Shown here piece by piece: positions 1 to 8,452 of a stretch of 63,354 nt of DNA. How positions within the stretch are numbered: the stretch's first letter is position 1; every line of letters starts with the position of its first letter. The notes below the pieces were generated by a model. That model ran no database searches. It was not told the DNA's origin and saw only the letters and a list, made by a program, of their open reading frames with translations. The position numbers and the translations under genes are program-made. Source of the stretch: Candidatus Rokuibacteriota bacterium (GTDB lineage: Bacteria; Methylomirabilota; Methylomirabilia; Rokubacteriales; CSP1-6); contig JACPCF010000025.1 of the NCBI GenBank assembly GCA_016179965.1, positions 1 to 63,354 on the forward strand. Direction: 5' to 3'.

Positions 1-1
1 C

Positions 2-496
2 CGCAAGGGGGCGTTTGGACAGAATCCCCTCTATCGTCTCCGGATCATCACCCGCAGCGGGCTTCGCGTATTCGCCGAAGGGATCGGGTTCTTTTCCTCA
101 GCCAAGGCGTCCCGGCTTCGACGAGGGTTGACGAAGGCGTGGGAGTTCAACGACGTGATTCCCTTCCAGGGCCCGCTGCTCCGAAAGGTCTACGGTGGGC
201 CGGGTAGGGGCAGCGGTCCCGGGCGTGGCTCGCGAGGAGCCAACCGCAAGCTCTATCGCGCGCTCCAGCATTACCTCCCTCGAGTCGCCGCTCCGCGGCA
301 CTTGACGCGCTCTCGGCTTGAGAAGCTGGCGGAAACACATCCCGCGATCGCGGATCACCCGACCCTCGCTTGGTTCCTGACGAATAACCAGTTCTATGAC
401 CAAGTCGCCAAAATCGAGGAGGGTGAGTCTCTCACCCTTGATCTGTCGGTACCGGCTAATAACACGTACGTGGCGAATGGCTTCGTGAGCCACAAC
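2..496 (+). other. Intein 1 (C-terminal part; N-terminus outside window), inserted before TRRGANM
   Basis: Ends ...NNTYVANGFVSHN|T, a canonical block F/G with His-Asn and +1 Thr; preceding ...EGIGFFSSAKASRLRRGL resembles the end of a LAGLIDADG domain. Confidence 0.9.
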
Positions 497-3400
497 ACCC
501 GCCGCGGTGCAAACATGGGGATCCTGAAGGTGGATCACCCGGACATCCTGGAGTTCATCGAGTGCAAGCTGGACGGCGGGATCACCAACTTCAATATTTC
601 GGTGGCCGCCACCGATCGCTTCATGGACGCCCTGGAGAAGGGCGAGGAGTACGAGCTGATCAACCCTCACACCGGCGCCGTGGTGGGAAGGCTATCAGCG
701 CGCGAGGTTTTTGAACGGATCGTCAGAGCGGCCTGGCGCACGGGCGACCCGGGCATGGTCTTCCTCGACCGCATCAACCGGAGCCCCGCTAACCCGACGC
801 CAGAGGTGGGGCTGGTGGAGGCGACGAACCCGTGTCTGGCGGGAGACGCTCTTGTACCTACAGACCACGGGCTTCTGAGGATGGAAGATCTTGTCGCTCA
901 GTACGGCAATGGAGGTGTCGCAGTTCAGGTTGACTCTCGGATGCTGCCCTCGCAGCTCATGGTGTGGGAGGGGACCCACAACGTGCCGATTGCCTCTTAC
1001 AGTCATGGATGCCTTCCGATCAGCCGGGCCTTCTGCTCTGGGGAGCGGGAGACCGTCCGGGTTCGTACGAAAGCCGGCTTCGAGCTGATCTGCACTCCGG
1101 ACCACCGTCTAATGACCAACCGAGCATGGGTACGGGCCGGCGAGTTGAAGGTGGGGGTGGATCGGGTGTTTATCCAGAGTAACCCCGGAATGTTCGGCAC
1201 CGATTCGCGCCTCCCCTTCGAAGTGTCAAACGAAATCCGCGGTCGGAACGGTCGGGTGTATCGACATGATCTCCCGAACACCTGGAGTCAAGACCTCGGA
1301 GTGGTCCTCGGATGGCTCGTCGGCGATGGTTGGCTTCGGTCGGGAGACAAGAACTGTCGCGCGGGGTTCAGCTTCGGGGGCGATGATCTAGACATTCTCG
1401 AGCGAATCAAGACCGGCGTGAACCGCTGGTACGGCCGACCCGTCCATGCCGTGAGGCGACCGCGTGGCGTTTACCACCTTTCCTATCATGGGAAGTTTTT
1501 CGTCGAGTTCTTCCAGCGCCTGGGCGTACGGCCCGTCCCGGCAAACCGCAAGGTAGTGCCCGAAAGTCTGTTCTCGGCCCCACGGGAAGCAGTCGTTGGC
1601 TTCCTCCAAGGGCTCTTCACGGCCGACGGGACGGTGCGTGACAATCCCCAGAGCAATAGCTCGTGGATCGCTCTCACGTCCAAGAGTCGGGACCTGCTGC
1701 GGGGAGTACAAATCCTCCTGCTCAATTTGGGCATCAAGAGTCAAATCATGGACCGGTCCCGCCCTCCGCGAACGGGGCTCTTCTCGTACGAGACCGTGGG
1801 TGGGGTGAAGCGATCCTACGAGTCGGACGGTGTACTATTCGAACTGGGCATCTTCGGAAGATCTCGGGAGGTTTTCCGTCAGGAAGTCGGATTCCTGAAT
1901 GCCAAGCGTCAGCGGCTCGAAAACGTCCGCTACCGAGGATTCTACACTCAGAAGTTCAACGATACCGTCGTGGTTGTCGAGCCGGCCGGTGTGCGACCGG
2001 TCTATGACCTGACCGAGCCTCAGACCCACACGATGATTGCCAACGGGGTTGTAGTTCATCAATGCGGCGAGCAACCTCTTTTACCCAACGAAGCCTGTGT
2101 TGCCCCGGAGACGCGGATCACCACGGATCGGGGGTTGGAGACAGTGGCCGATCTCTATGCGCGCCAGCGACGGGGAGAGTCGATCCTCGTCGCAACCAAC
2201 CTCAACGGGAAAGGAATGCAGATCATCTTCCGCCCCGCCGCGGTCGTGAAGGTTGGGGTGAAGCCAACGGTTCGGGTCACTCTGACCAACGGTCAGCAGA
2301 TCCGCGTGACGGCGGATCACAAGATTCTGACCGAAGAAGGCTGGAAGGAGGCTGGAACGCTCGCACGAGAAGACCGAGTGCTCATCCAAACCAGCATGGC
2401 TGGCCCCCTCACCGTCACGAGTACTGACGGGGATCTCCAGCGCATGTTTGGATGGTTCACGGGCGATGGCTGGTTCACCGACGCCGTCGGGCTCACCTTC
2501 GGCCCAGCGGATGAATTGGCCTTCGAGCGCTTGGTGCCGGTCTGGCGCCAGTTCACCGGAAGCGCGACGAGAGTCCAGACCCAGGCGGCGACCATGGTTC
2601 GCTGCATCGGAACGGAGCGGGCCGCGGCGATCGCCGCCTTCAAGACCTACGGCTTCGAGCCCGGGCGAGGTCCCAAGAAGCGGATGCCGAAGTTCATCTT
2701 CACCGCGCCAAAAGAGGAGCAGATCCGGTACCTCCAGGGGCTCTTCGGCGCCGATGGCTCCAAGACGCACCGGAAACCCCAGGTCACCCTGAGTTCGGCC
2801 TCTTTGGAGTTGCTACGGGATGTTCAGCTGCTCCTCCTGAACCTCGGCATGCGGAGCAACATCAAGTATTATCCCCATCGCCCCACGGGCCGGGCTTGGG
2901 GGCAGGTCAAAGTGAACGGCGAGAGCTACCACCACTTCCTCGACCTCATCGGCTTCCCCCTGACACCCCAGAAGCAGGAACGCTGCGACCAATTCCCCTG
3001 GCAGCGGACCAAGCAGGATCGACTCGCAATCCCGGTCGCATCCGTGGTTCCGGACGAGGAGGTCGAGGTCTACGACGTCTCCGAGCCGGTGACCCATTCG
3101 CTGATCGCTGAGGGAATGATCGTCCACAACTGCAATCTGGGTTCCCTCAACGTCTCCAAGTTCGCCCGGCGGGCCGACAACGGCGAGTGGACCATCGACT
3201 GGGTGGAGCTGGAGCGGGTGGTGCGGCTGTCGGTGCGCTTCCTGGACGACGTGATCGAGATGAACCCGTACCCGCTGCCCGAAATCGACGCCACGGTCAA
3301 GTCCAACCGGCGGATCGGCCTGGGCATCATGGGCTGGGCGGACCTCCTCTTCATCATGGGCATTCCCTACGACAGCCAGGAGGCGCTGGACCTGGCCGAG

Positions 3401-5890
3401 CAGATCATGGCCTTCGTCAAGGAGCAGGGCCACGACCAGTCGGCCAAGCTCGCCGAGGAGCGCGGGCCGTTCCCCAACTGGTCGCGCTCCATCTACAAGC
3501 ACGGCCGCCCCATGCGCAACTCCACGGTAACCACGATCGCACCCACCGGGACGATCTCGATGATCGCCGGCTGCTCCTCCGGCATCGAGCCGATCTTCGC
3601 CCTGGCCTTCGAGCACCGGGTGAAGCAGCCCGACGGCGAGCGCGTGCTCCCCTTCGTGAACGAAGTATTCGAGCGGCTCGCCCGGGAGCAGAGCTTCTAT
3701 TCCGAGGCCCTCATGCAGGAAGTCCTCAAGCGCGGCTCGCTCCACGGGATTCCCGGCATGCCGGAGCGCGCCCAGCAGGTCTTCAAGACCTCCCACGAGA
3801 TCCCCTACGAATGGCACGTGCGGCATCAAGCCGCCTTTCAGATGTACACGGACAACGGGGTGTCGAAGTGCGTGACAGGGGACACGCTGATCTTCACCGA
3901 CCGAGGCATCTTGAGAATTCAAGACTTGTACCGGGGGGAATCCTCCGGTGCGTTCAGCCCGATCGAGCTAAAGGTGGCCGACTGGACAGGGTTGGAACCG
4001 GCTGACCTCTTCTACTTCGGCGGGAAGCGGGATGTTGTTGCCTTGGAAGCGGATCTCGGCTTCTCCCTCCGCGCAACACCGAACCACCGGCTTCGGGTGA
4101 TGGCGAACGGAGAGATTGTCTGGCGGCGGATGGATGAGATCAGGGTCGGGGATTCTCTGGTCGTCCCATACGGGTTCGATGTCTACGGCCATTTGCACGA
4201 CTTGGGGGCAATTTACGGAGCTCAGTACCGCCCGGCAGAGCGAACCAATGCCGTCCGACTTCAGTGGCCCAAGAAAATCACAACGGATCTGGCCCGGCTC
4301 ATCGGCTACCTCATCGCCGACGGCGGCTTCAACGAAAATCAGGTTATCTTTACGCAGAAGGACGATGCGGTCACCGAGGATTACCGACAGGTCATGCAAC
4401 GGCGCTTCGGCGTAGAGCCTCGGGTGGGTCTCGACCCACGCCGGGAGAATCTCAAGCAGGTGGTCGTCAACTCCCGGGATTTGATCGCCTTCTTCGCTGA
4501 CTATCTCGGGACCGGGGATCGGGCTGAAACCAAACGCACCCCTCGCTGCATTCTCGCCTCGGGACCCGAGGTGATGAAGGAGTATGTGCGTGGGCTGACC
4601 CTGGACGGTTATGTTAGCGAGCGGGGGCGCGTGGTTGTTCTCGGAACGGTCTCTCGCCAGCTCGCGGAGGAAGTCCAGGCTCTCCTCCTGAACCTCGGGA
4701 TCGTCGCCCGGTTGGAAACGAAGGGGATCCATTACGAGTATCGGCACGTCGAGAACCGCAAGGACGCCTGCTATGAGGTTGTGGTGCTCTCGAAATTCCG
4801 GCGGGCGTTCTTGGAGCGCATCGGCTTTGCCGAAGACCGAAAGCAGACCCGGGCAAGAAAACATCTTGGGCAGCAAAGCCATCCTGATACCCACTATGTC
4901 GTCCCGGGCGTGCGACCGCTGGCGGTGACTCTTGCCCGCGCAAAGATGGCGGAAGCCTCCTCCAGGAAGCTTCAGGACTGGCTCCACAGCTTCATGACGG
5001 CGGATGCAGAGATCACTGAAGAGACCATCATATGGCTACTGGACATTACACGGGAGCTGAAGGAAACCAGCGAATGGAAGACCCTTTCGTGTGTGGCGAA
5101 TCGGAAGGTCATGTACACCCCGGTCACGAGGCTCTGGAGTGACAAGGACGAGGTCTTTGACCTGCAGGTCCCCTCGACTCATTCCTTCATCACCAACGGA
5201 CTGATCAGTCACAACACCATAAACCTGCCCAACGCGGCCTCCGAGGAGGACGTCGCCAGCGCCTATCTCCTGGCCTGGAAGCTCAACTGCCTGGGGATCA
5301 CGGTCTTCCGCGACGGGTGCAAGGGGGATCAGGTGTTGAACGTCGGGATCGGGGCGAAGACGAAGAAGGAGGAGGTGGCGGCGCCGACCACCGGGCCGGC
5401 CGTGATCAAGCCGCGGCCCCACAGCCTCCACGGGCTCACGTACCGGATGGAGACGCCCATCGGCACCGCGTTCATCACGGTGAACGAGACGACCGACGGC
5501 GAGCCGTTCGAGGTCTTCGTCCAGGTGGGCAAGGGGGGCTCGGACACGATGGCGGTGGCCGAGGCCCTGGGGAGACTCATCTCCCTCGGCCTCCGCCTGC
5601 CGTCGCCGTTCTCAGCCGGGCGCCGGCTGGAGGAAGTGATCAACCAGCTCTCCCGCATCGGCGGCGGCCAGCCGACTGGCTTCGGGCCCTCGAAGGTGCT
5701 CTCGCTCCCCGACGCGCTGGCGCGCACCCTCGCCGAGTACCTCGGCCACGTGAAGCCGGACGCGGCGGAAGAGGGCAACGGATCTCGACCGCACCGGATC
5801 GGCGACCTCTGCAAGGAGTGCGGCCAGGCCACCTTTATCTACGAGGAGGGATGCAAGAAGTGCCTGTCGTGCGGCTACAACGAGTGCTGA
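2..5890 (+). CDS. nrdJ: Adenosylcobalamin-dependent (class II) ribonucleoside-diphosphate reductase precursor with at least 4 inteins; 5' partial
   Basis: Frame open from nt 2. Extein segments TRRGANMGILKVDHPDILEF, EATNP/CGEQPLLPNEA/CNLGSLNVSKF, APTGTISMIAGCSSGIEP, DNGVSK/TINLPNAA; TSCPD-like C-terminal region and Cys cluster CKECG...CKKCLSCGYNEC typical of B12-dependent RNR. Confidence 0.95.
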   Translation, partial: RKGAFGQNPLYRLRIITRSGLRVFAEGIGFFSSAKASRLRRGLTKAWEFNDVIPFQGPLLRKVYGGPGRGSGPGRGSRGANRKLYRALQHYLPRVAAPRHLTRSRLEKLAETHPAIADHPTLAWFLTNNQFYDQVAKIEEGESLTLDLSVPANNTYVANGFVSHNTRRGANMGILKVDHPDILEFIECKLDGGITNFNISVAATDRFMDALEKGEEYELINPHTGAVVGRLSAREVFERIVRAAWRTGDPGMVFLDRINRSPANPTPEVGLVEATNPCLAGDALVPTDHGLLRMEDLVAQYGNGGVAVQVDSRMLPSQLMVWEGTHNVPIASYSHGCLPISRAFCSGERETVRVRTKAGFELICTPDHRLMTNRAWVRAGELKVGVDRVFIQSNPGMFGTDSRLPFEVSNEIRGRNGRVYRHDLPNTWSQDLGVVLGWLVGDGWLRSGDKNCRAGFSFGGDDLDILERIKTGVNRWYGRPVHAVRRPRGVYHLSYHGKFFVEFFQRLGVRPVPANRKVVPESLFSAPREAVVGFLQGLFTADGTVRDNPQSNSSWIALTSKSRDLLRGVQILLLNLGIKSQIMDRSRPPRTGLFSYETVGGVKRSYESDGVLFELGIFGRSREVFRQEVGFLNAKRQRLENVRYRGFYTQKFNDTVVVVEPAGVRPVYDLTEPQTHTMIANGVVVHQCGEQPLLPNEACVAPETRITTDRGLETVADLYARQRRGESILVATNLNGKGMQIIFRPAAVVKVGVKPTVRVTLTNGQQIRVTADHKILTEEGWKEAGTLAREDRVLIQTSMAGPLTVTSTDGDLQRMFGWFTGDGWFTDAVGLTFGPADELAFERLVPVWRQFTGSATRVQTQAATMVRCIGTERAAAIAAFKTYGFEPGRGPKKRMPKFIFTAPKEEQIRYLQGLFGADGSKTHRKPQVTLSSASLELLRDVQLLLLNLGMRSNIKYYPHRPTGRAWGQVKVNGESYHHFLDLIGFPLTPQKQERCDQFPWQRTKQDRLAIPVASVVPDEEVEVYDVSEPVTHSLIAEGMIVHNCNLGSLNVSKFARRADNGEWTIDWVELERVVRLSVRFLDDVIEMNPYPLPEIDATVKSNRRIGLGIMGWADLLFIMGIPYDSQEALDLAEQIMAFVKEQGHDQSAKLAEERGPFPNWSRSIYKHGRPMRNSTVTTIAPTGTISMIAGCSSGIEPIFALAFEHRVKQPDGERVLPFVNEVFERLAREQSFYSEALMQEVLKRGSLHGIPGMPERAQQVFKTSHEIPYEWHVRHQAAFQMYTDNGVSKCVTGDTLIFTDRGILRIQDLYRGESSGAFSPIELKVADWTGLEPADLFYFGGKRDVVALEADLGFSLRATPNHRLRVMANGEIVWRRMDEIRVGDSLVVPYGFDVYGHLHDLGAIYGAQYRPAERTNAVRLQWPKKITTDLARLIGYLIADGGFNENQVIFTQKDDAVTEDYRQVMQRRFGVEPRVGLDPRRENLKQVVVNSRDLIAFFADYLGTGDRAETKRTPRCILASGPEVMKEYVRGLTLDGYVSERGRVVVLGTVSRQLAEEVQALLLNLGIVARLETKGIHYEYRHVENRKDACYEVVVLSKFRRAFLERIGFAEDRKQTRARKHLGQQSHPDTHYVVPGVRPLAVTLARAKMAEASSRKLQDWLHSFMTADAEITEETIIWLLDITRELKETSEWKTLSCVANRKVMYTPVTRLWSDKDEVFDLQVPSTHSFITNGLISHNTINLPNAASEEDVASAYLLAWKLNCLGITVFRDGCKGDQVLNVGIGAKTKKEEVAAPTTGPAVIKPRPHSLHGLTYRMETPIGTAFITVNETTDGEPFEVFVQVGKGGSDTMAVAEALGRLISLGLRLPSPFSAGRRLEEVINQLSRIGGGQPTGFGPSKVLSLPDALARTLAEYLGHVKPDAAEEGNGSRPHRIGDLCKECGQATFIYEEGCKKCLSCGYNEC
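833..2062 (+). other. Intein 2 (410 aa) with LAGLIDADG endonuclease, C-terminal Gln, inserted NP|CGE
   Basis: CLAGDALVPTDHGLLRMEDL start; block B TPDHRLMT; DOD motifs LGWLVGDGWL and LQGLFTADGT; block F/G VYDLTEPQTHTMIANGVVVHQ|C. Confidence 0.93.
2096..3130 (+). other. Intein 3 (345 aa) with LAGLIDADG endonuclease, inserted NEA|CNLGS
   Basis: CVAPETRITTDRGLETVADL start; block B TADHKILT; DOD motifs FGWFTGDGWF and LQGLFGADGS; VYDVSEPVTHSLIAEGMIVHN|C. Confidence 0.93.
3869..5215 (+). other. Intein 4 (449 aa) with LAGLIDADG endonuclease, inserted VSK|TINLP
   Basis: CVTGDTLIFTDRGILRIQDL start; block B TPNHRLRV; DOD motifs LIGYLIADGGF and VRGLTLDGYV; VFDLQVPSTHSFITNGLISHN|T. Confidence 0.93.
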
Positions 5891-5912
5891 GCCCCTGAGG
5901 GGCGGGTGCCAG

Positions 5913-5935
5913 CGGGGGCGGGTCATCCGCCCCCG
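5913..5935. terminator. Strong hairpin after nrdJ
   Basis: CGGGGGCGG-gtcat-CCGCCCCCG perfect 9-bp stem 22 nt downstream of the stop; no clear U-tract. Confidence 0.5.
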
Positions 5936-5958
5936 TCGCCGGTTAAGAGGAGGCGGCA

Positions 5959-6153
5959 ATGGAAATTCTGCGGACACTGGTCTTCCTCTGCATCCTGCTG
6001 GCCGCGGTCTGCTTCGTCGTGGGTCTCGCCTACATGGGGGGCATGATCAGCACGGTCTATCGAGTCACGCCGGGCGGTTGGCTCAACGGGGCTCAGACCC
6101 TGCTCCTGTTCGCCATCGCGCTGTACTGCTACGGCCGCACCATCCGCTGGTAG
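5959..6153 (+). CDS. Small hypothetical membrane protein (64 aa)
   Basis: ATG preceded by gaggaggcggca; two hydrophobic segments. Confidence 0.65.
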   Translation: MEILRTLVFLCILLAAVCFVVGLAYMGGMISTVYRVTPGGWLNGAQTLLLFAIALYCYGRTIRW

Positions 6154-6170
6154 CTTGCTAGAATAGCGGC

Positions 6171-6494
6171 GTGTTCGCGGGCGGCAGCTACGAGGACGTC
6201 GGGCGCTGGCTCCTGGGCTTCGTCAACTCCCACGCCAAGCGTGAGAGTCCCCGTGTCGAGGCCATCGTCGAGGCCGGGGATGAGCGCGCGGGTAAGACCT
6301 TCGCCGTGAGGCTCCGTCTCGGCGAGCGATACCAGCCGCCCCTCGACCAGCCGGCCATCGAGTTCTCCTTCCACGAGGTCGCCGCCGGCAAAGGGAGCTT
6401 GGCCTGGTGTCAGGCGGTGGCCCAGCGCGTGTGCGGCTGGGCCCGCCAGCTGCTCGAGGCCGAGCGAGCCGCCCCGATCACCCGCGCCGGCTGA
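6171..6494 (+). CDS. Hypothetical protein (107 aa)
   Basis: GTG start; ORF fills the gap between neighbours. Confidence 0.5.
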   Translation: MFAGGSYEDVGRWLLGFVNSHAKRESPRVEAIVEAGDERAGKTFAVRLRLGERYQPPLDQPAIEFSFHEVAAGKGSLAWCQAVAQRVCGWARQLLEAERAAPITRAG

Positions 6495-6500
6495 GGGGCC

Positions 6501-7935
6501 GTGCGCTCCCGCCTTCGCTGGTACGCCCCGGGGGACGTCAACGCCTTCTTCGGCCTCGCCCTCGACAACCTGACCCAGCTGGTCATCCTCTCGTCCCTCC
6601 TCATCGGACTCTTCAAGTTCCCCGCCGACCTGGTGCTCTTCCGGATGATCCCCGGCACCGCCCTGGGGGTGCTGGTCGGGGACCTGACCTACACGTGGCT
6701 GGCCGTGAGGCTCGCGCGCCGGACGGGCAGGGAGGACGTGACGGCGATGCCCTTCGGTAGGAATGGGCGTGACCGTGGCCATGGGGATCGCGAAGCTCAT
6801 CCTCTCCTTCGCGGGCGACTGGGTGCGGCGGATCGTCCCCCGCGCCGCGCTCCTGGGCTCCATCGCCGGCGTGGCGATCCTCCTCATCGCGTTTCTCCCG
6901 GCCCTCAAGATCTTCGCCGACCCGCTGGTGGGCCTCGTGTCCCTCGTGGTCCTGCTGGTCGCGCTGGTGGGGAAGCGGCGCCTTCCCTGGGGGATCCCGG
7001 GCGCGTTCGCTGCGGTGGCCCTCGGGGCGGCGATCTTCTGGGCGCGGGAGGGCCTCGGGCTCGCGGGACCCGGCCAGCGCGCCATGGGAATCCCGACTCC
7101 TGTCCTGGCGCTGCCGTTCCCCACCCTCGCGTGGGTAGCGGCCTTCGAGGCCACGCTCCCCTACTTGGCGGTGGCGCTCCCGTTCGCCCTGGCCACGATC
7201 ATCGGGGGGATCGACAACACTGAATCCGCTGTCGCCGCCGGCGACGAGTACCGGGCCCGCGACATCCTGCTCACGGAGGCGGTGGCCACGCTCCTCGCGG
7301 GGATCGCGGGCGGCGTGATCCAGAACACCCCCTACATCGGTCACCCCGCCTACAAGGCCATGGGCGCCCGCGCCGGCTACACGCTCGCCACGGGGCTCGT
7401 CGTCGGCCTTGGGGCCATGGTCGGCGTCGTGGCGCTGCTCGTCGGCCTCCTGCCCGAGGCGGCGGTGGCGCCGATCCTGGTCTTCATCGGCCTCGAGATC
7501 ACCGCCCAGGCGTTCGTCGCGAGCCCGCCACGCCACGCCCCCGCGGTGGCCGTCAGCTTTCTTCCCGCCGTCGCCGCGCTGCTCCTCATCCAGGAGGGCT
7601 CCCTCCTGGCGGCGGTCGGAAAGGGGTTCGCCGATCTGGGCGGCGAGGCGAGGGCCGGCTACCAGACCCTCCTGGTCCTTGGAAACGGGTTCATCCTCAC
7701 CGCCCTCCTCTGGGGGTGCGCCGTCGCGCTCATCATCGAGCGACGGCTCCGGCTGGCGGGAGTGGCCTTTGCCGTCGCGAGCGTGGCAACCCTGTTCGGG
7801 GTGATCCACTCGCCTCTGCCCAACGGGTCGCTCTTCTGGCCGGGAAGCCCCCCCTCGGCGATCCCCGCGGTGCTCGCCGGCTCCTACGGGGTGGTCGCGG
7901 CGCTCCTCTGGCTCCCGGGGGACCACGCCGAATGA
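6501..7935 (+). pseudogene. NCS2/xanthine-uracil permease-like membrane transporter, disrupted by an internal deletion/frameshift near 6757-6763
   Basis: N-terminal part MRSRLRWYAPGDVNAFFGLALDNLTQL...DVTAMPFG in one frame, remainder MGVTVAMGIAKLILSFAGDWVRRIVPRAALLGSIAG... in another frame. Confidence 0.65.
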
Positions 7936-7955
7936 TCGAACGAAGGCTCCCCTCC

Positions 7956-7984
7956 TTGACAGGGGTGGCGGCGCCGCCTATAGT
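7956..7984 (+). promoter_or_regulatory. Sigma70-like promoter TTGACA-N17-TATAGT
   Basis: Near-consensus hexamers with 17-nt spacing, 34 nt upstream of the CBS-protein ATG. Confidence 0.75.
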
Positions 7985-8017
7985 CGCGCCAACTCCAGGA
8001 ACAAGGGAGGGCCACCC

Positions 8018-8452
8018 ATGAACATCGCCAGCCTCCTGGCGGCCACGAGCCGGCCGCCGATCGCCATCCGACCCGAACAATCGATCCGGGAAGCCGTCGC
8101 GCTGCTGAGCCGCCACAACATCGGCGCGCTCGTCGTCGTCAACGCGGCCGACGCGCCCGTGGGGATCATCTCCGAACGCGACATCGTCCGGGAGGCCGCG
8201 CGGAACGAGCAGGTGTTCACGCGCCCCGTGAGCGAGATCATGACCCGGGACGTCATCACCGGGCTGCCGGAGGACGATCTGCTGTCGGTGGCCAACCTCA
8301 TGACCGAGAAGCGGATCCGGCACGTGCCGGTCGTGGACAAGGGGAAACTCATCGGCATCGTCTCCATCGGCGATGTGGTCAAGGCCCAGCGGGACAAATA
8401 CCGGGGGGAGGTCGAAACCCTCGAAACCCAGATCCTGGCCGACCAGAAGTGA
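8018..8452 (+). CDS. CBS domain-containing protein
   Basis: Two CBS repeats (SIREAVALLSRHNIGALVVVN..., VANLMTEKRIRHVPVVDKGKLIGIVSIGDVV). Confidence 0.85.
   Translation: MNIASLLAATSRPPIAIRPEQSIREAVALLSRHNIGALVVVNAADAPVGIISERDIVREAARNEQVFTRPVSEIMTRDVITGLPEDDLLSVANLMTEKRIRHVPVVDKGKLIGIVSIGDVVKAQRDKYRGEVETLETQILADQK

Noticed and set aside
98-670. Minus-strand and alternate-frame long ORFs throughout (e.g. 2813-3922 -, 17296-20256 -, 52833-56267 -)
   Set aside because: They lie opposite or inside clearly conserved genes and have Arg/Pro/Ala-rich, family-less translations typical of spurious ORFs in high-GC DNA.
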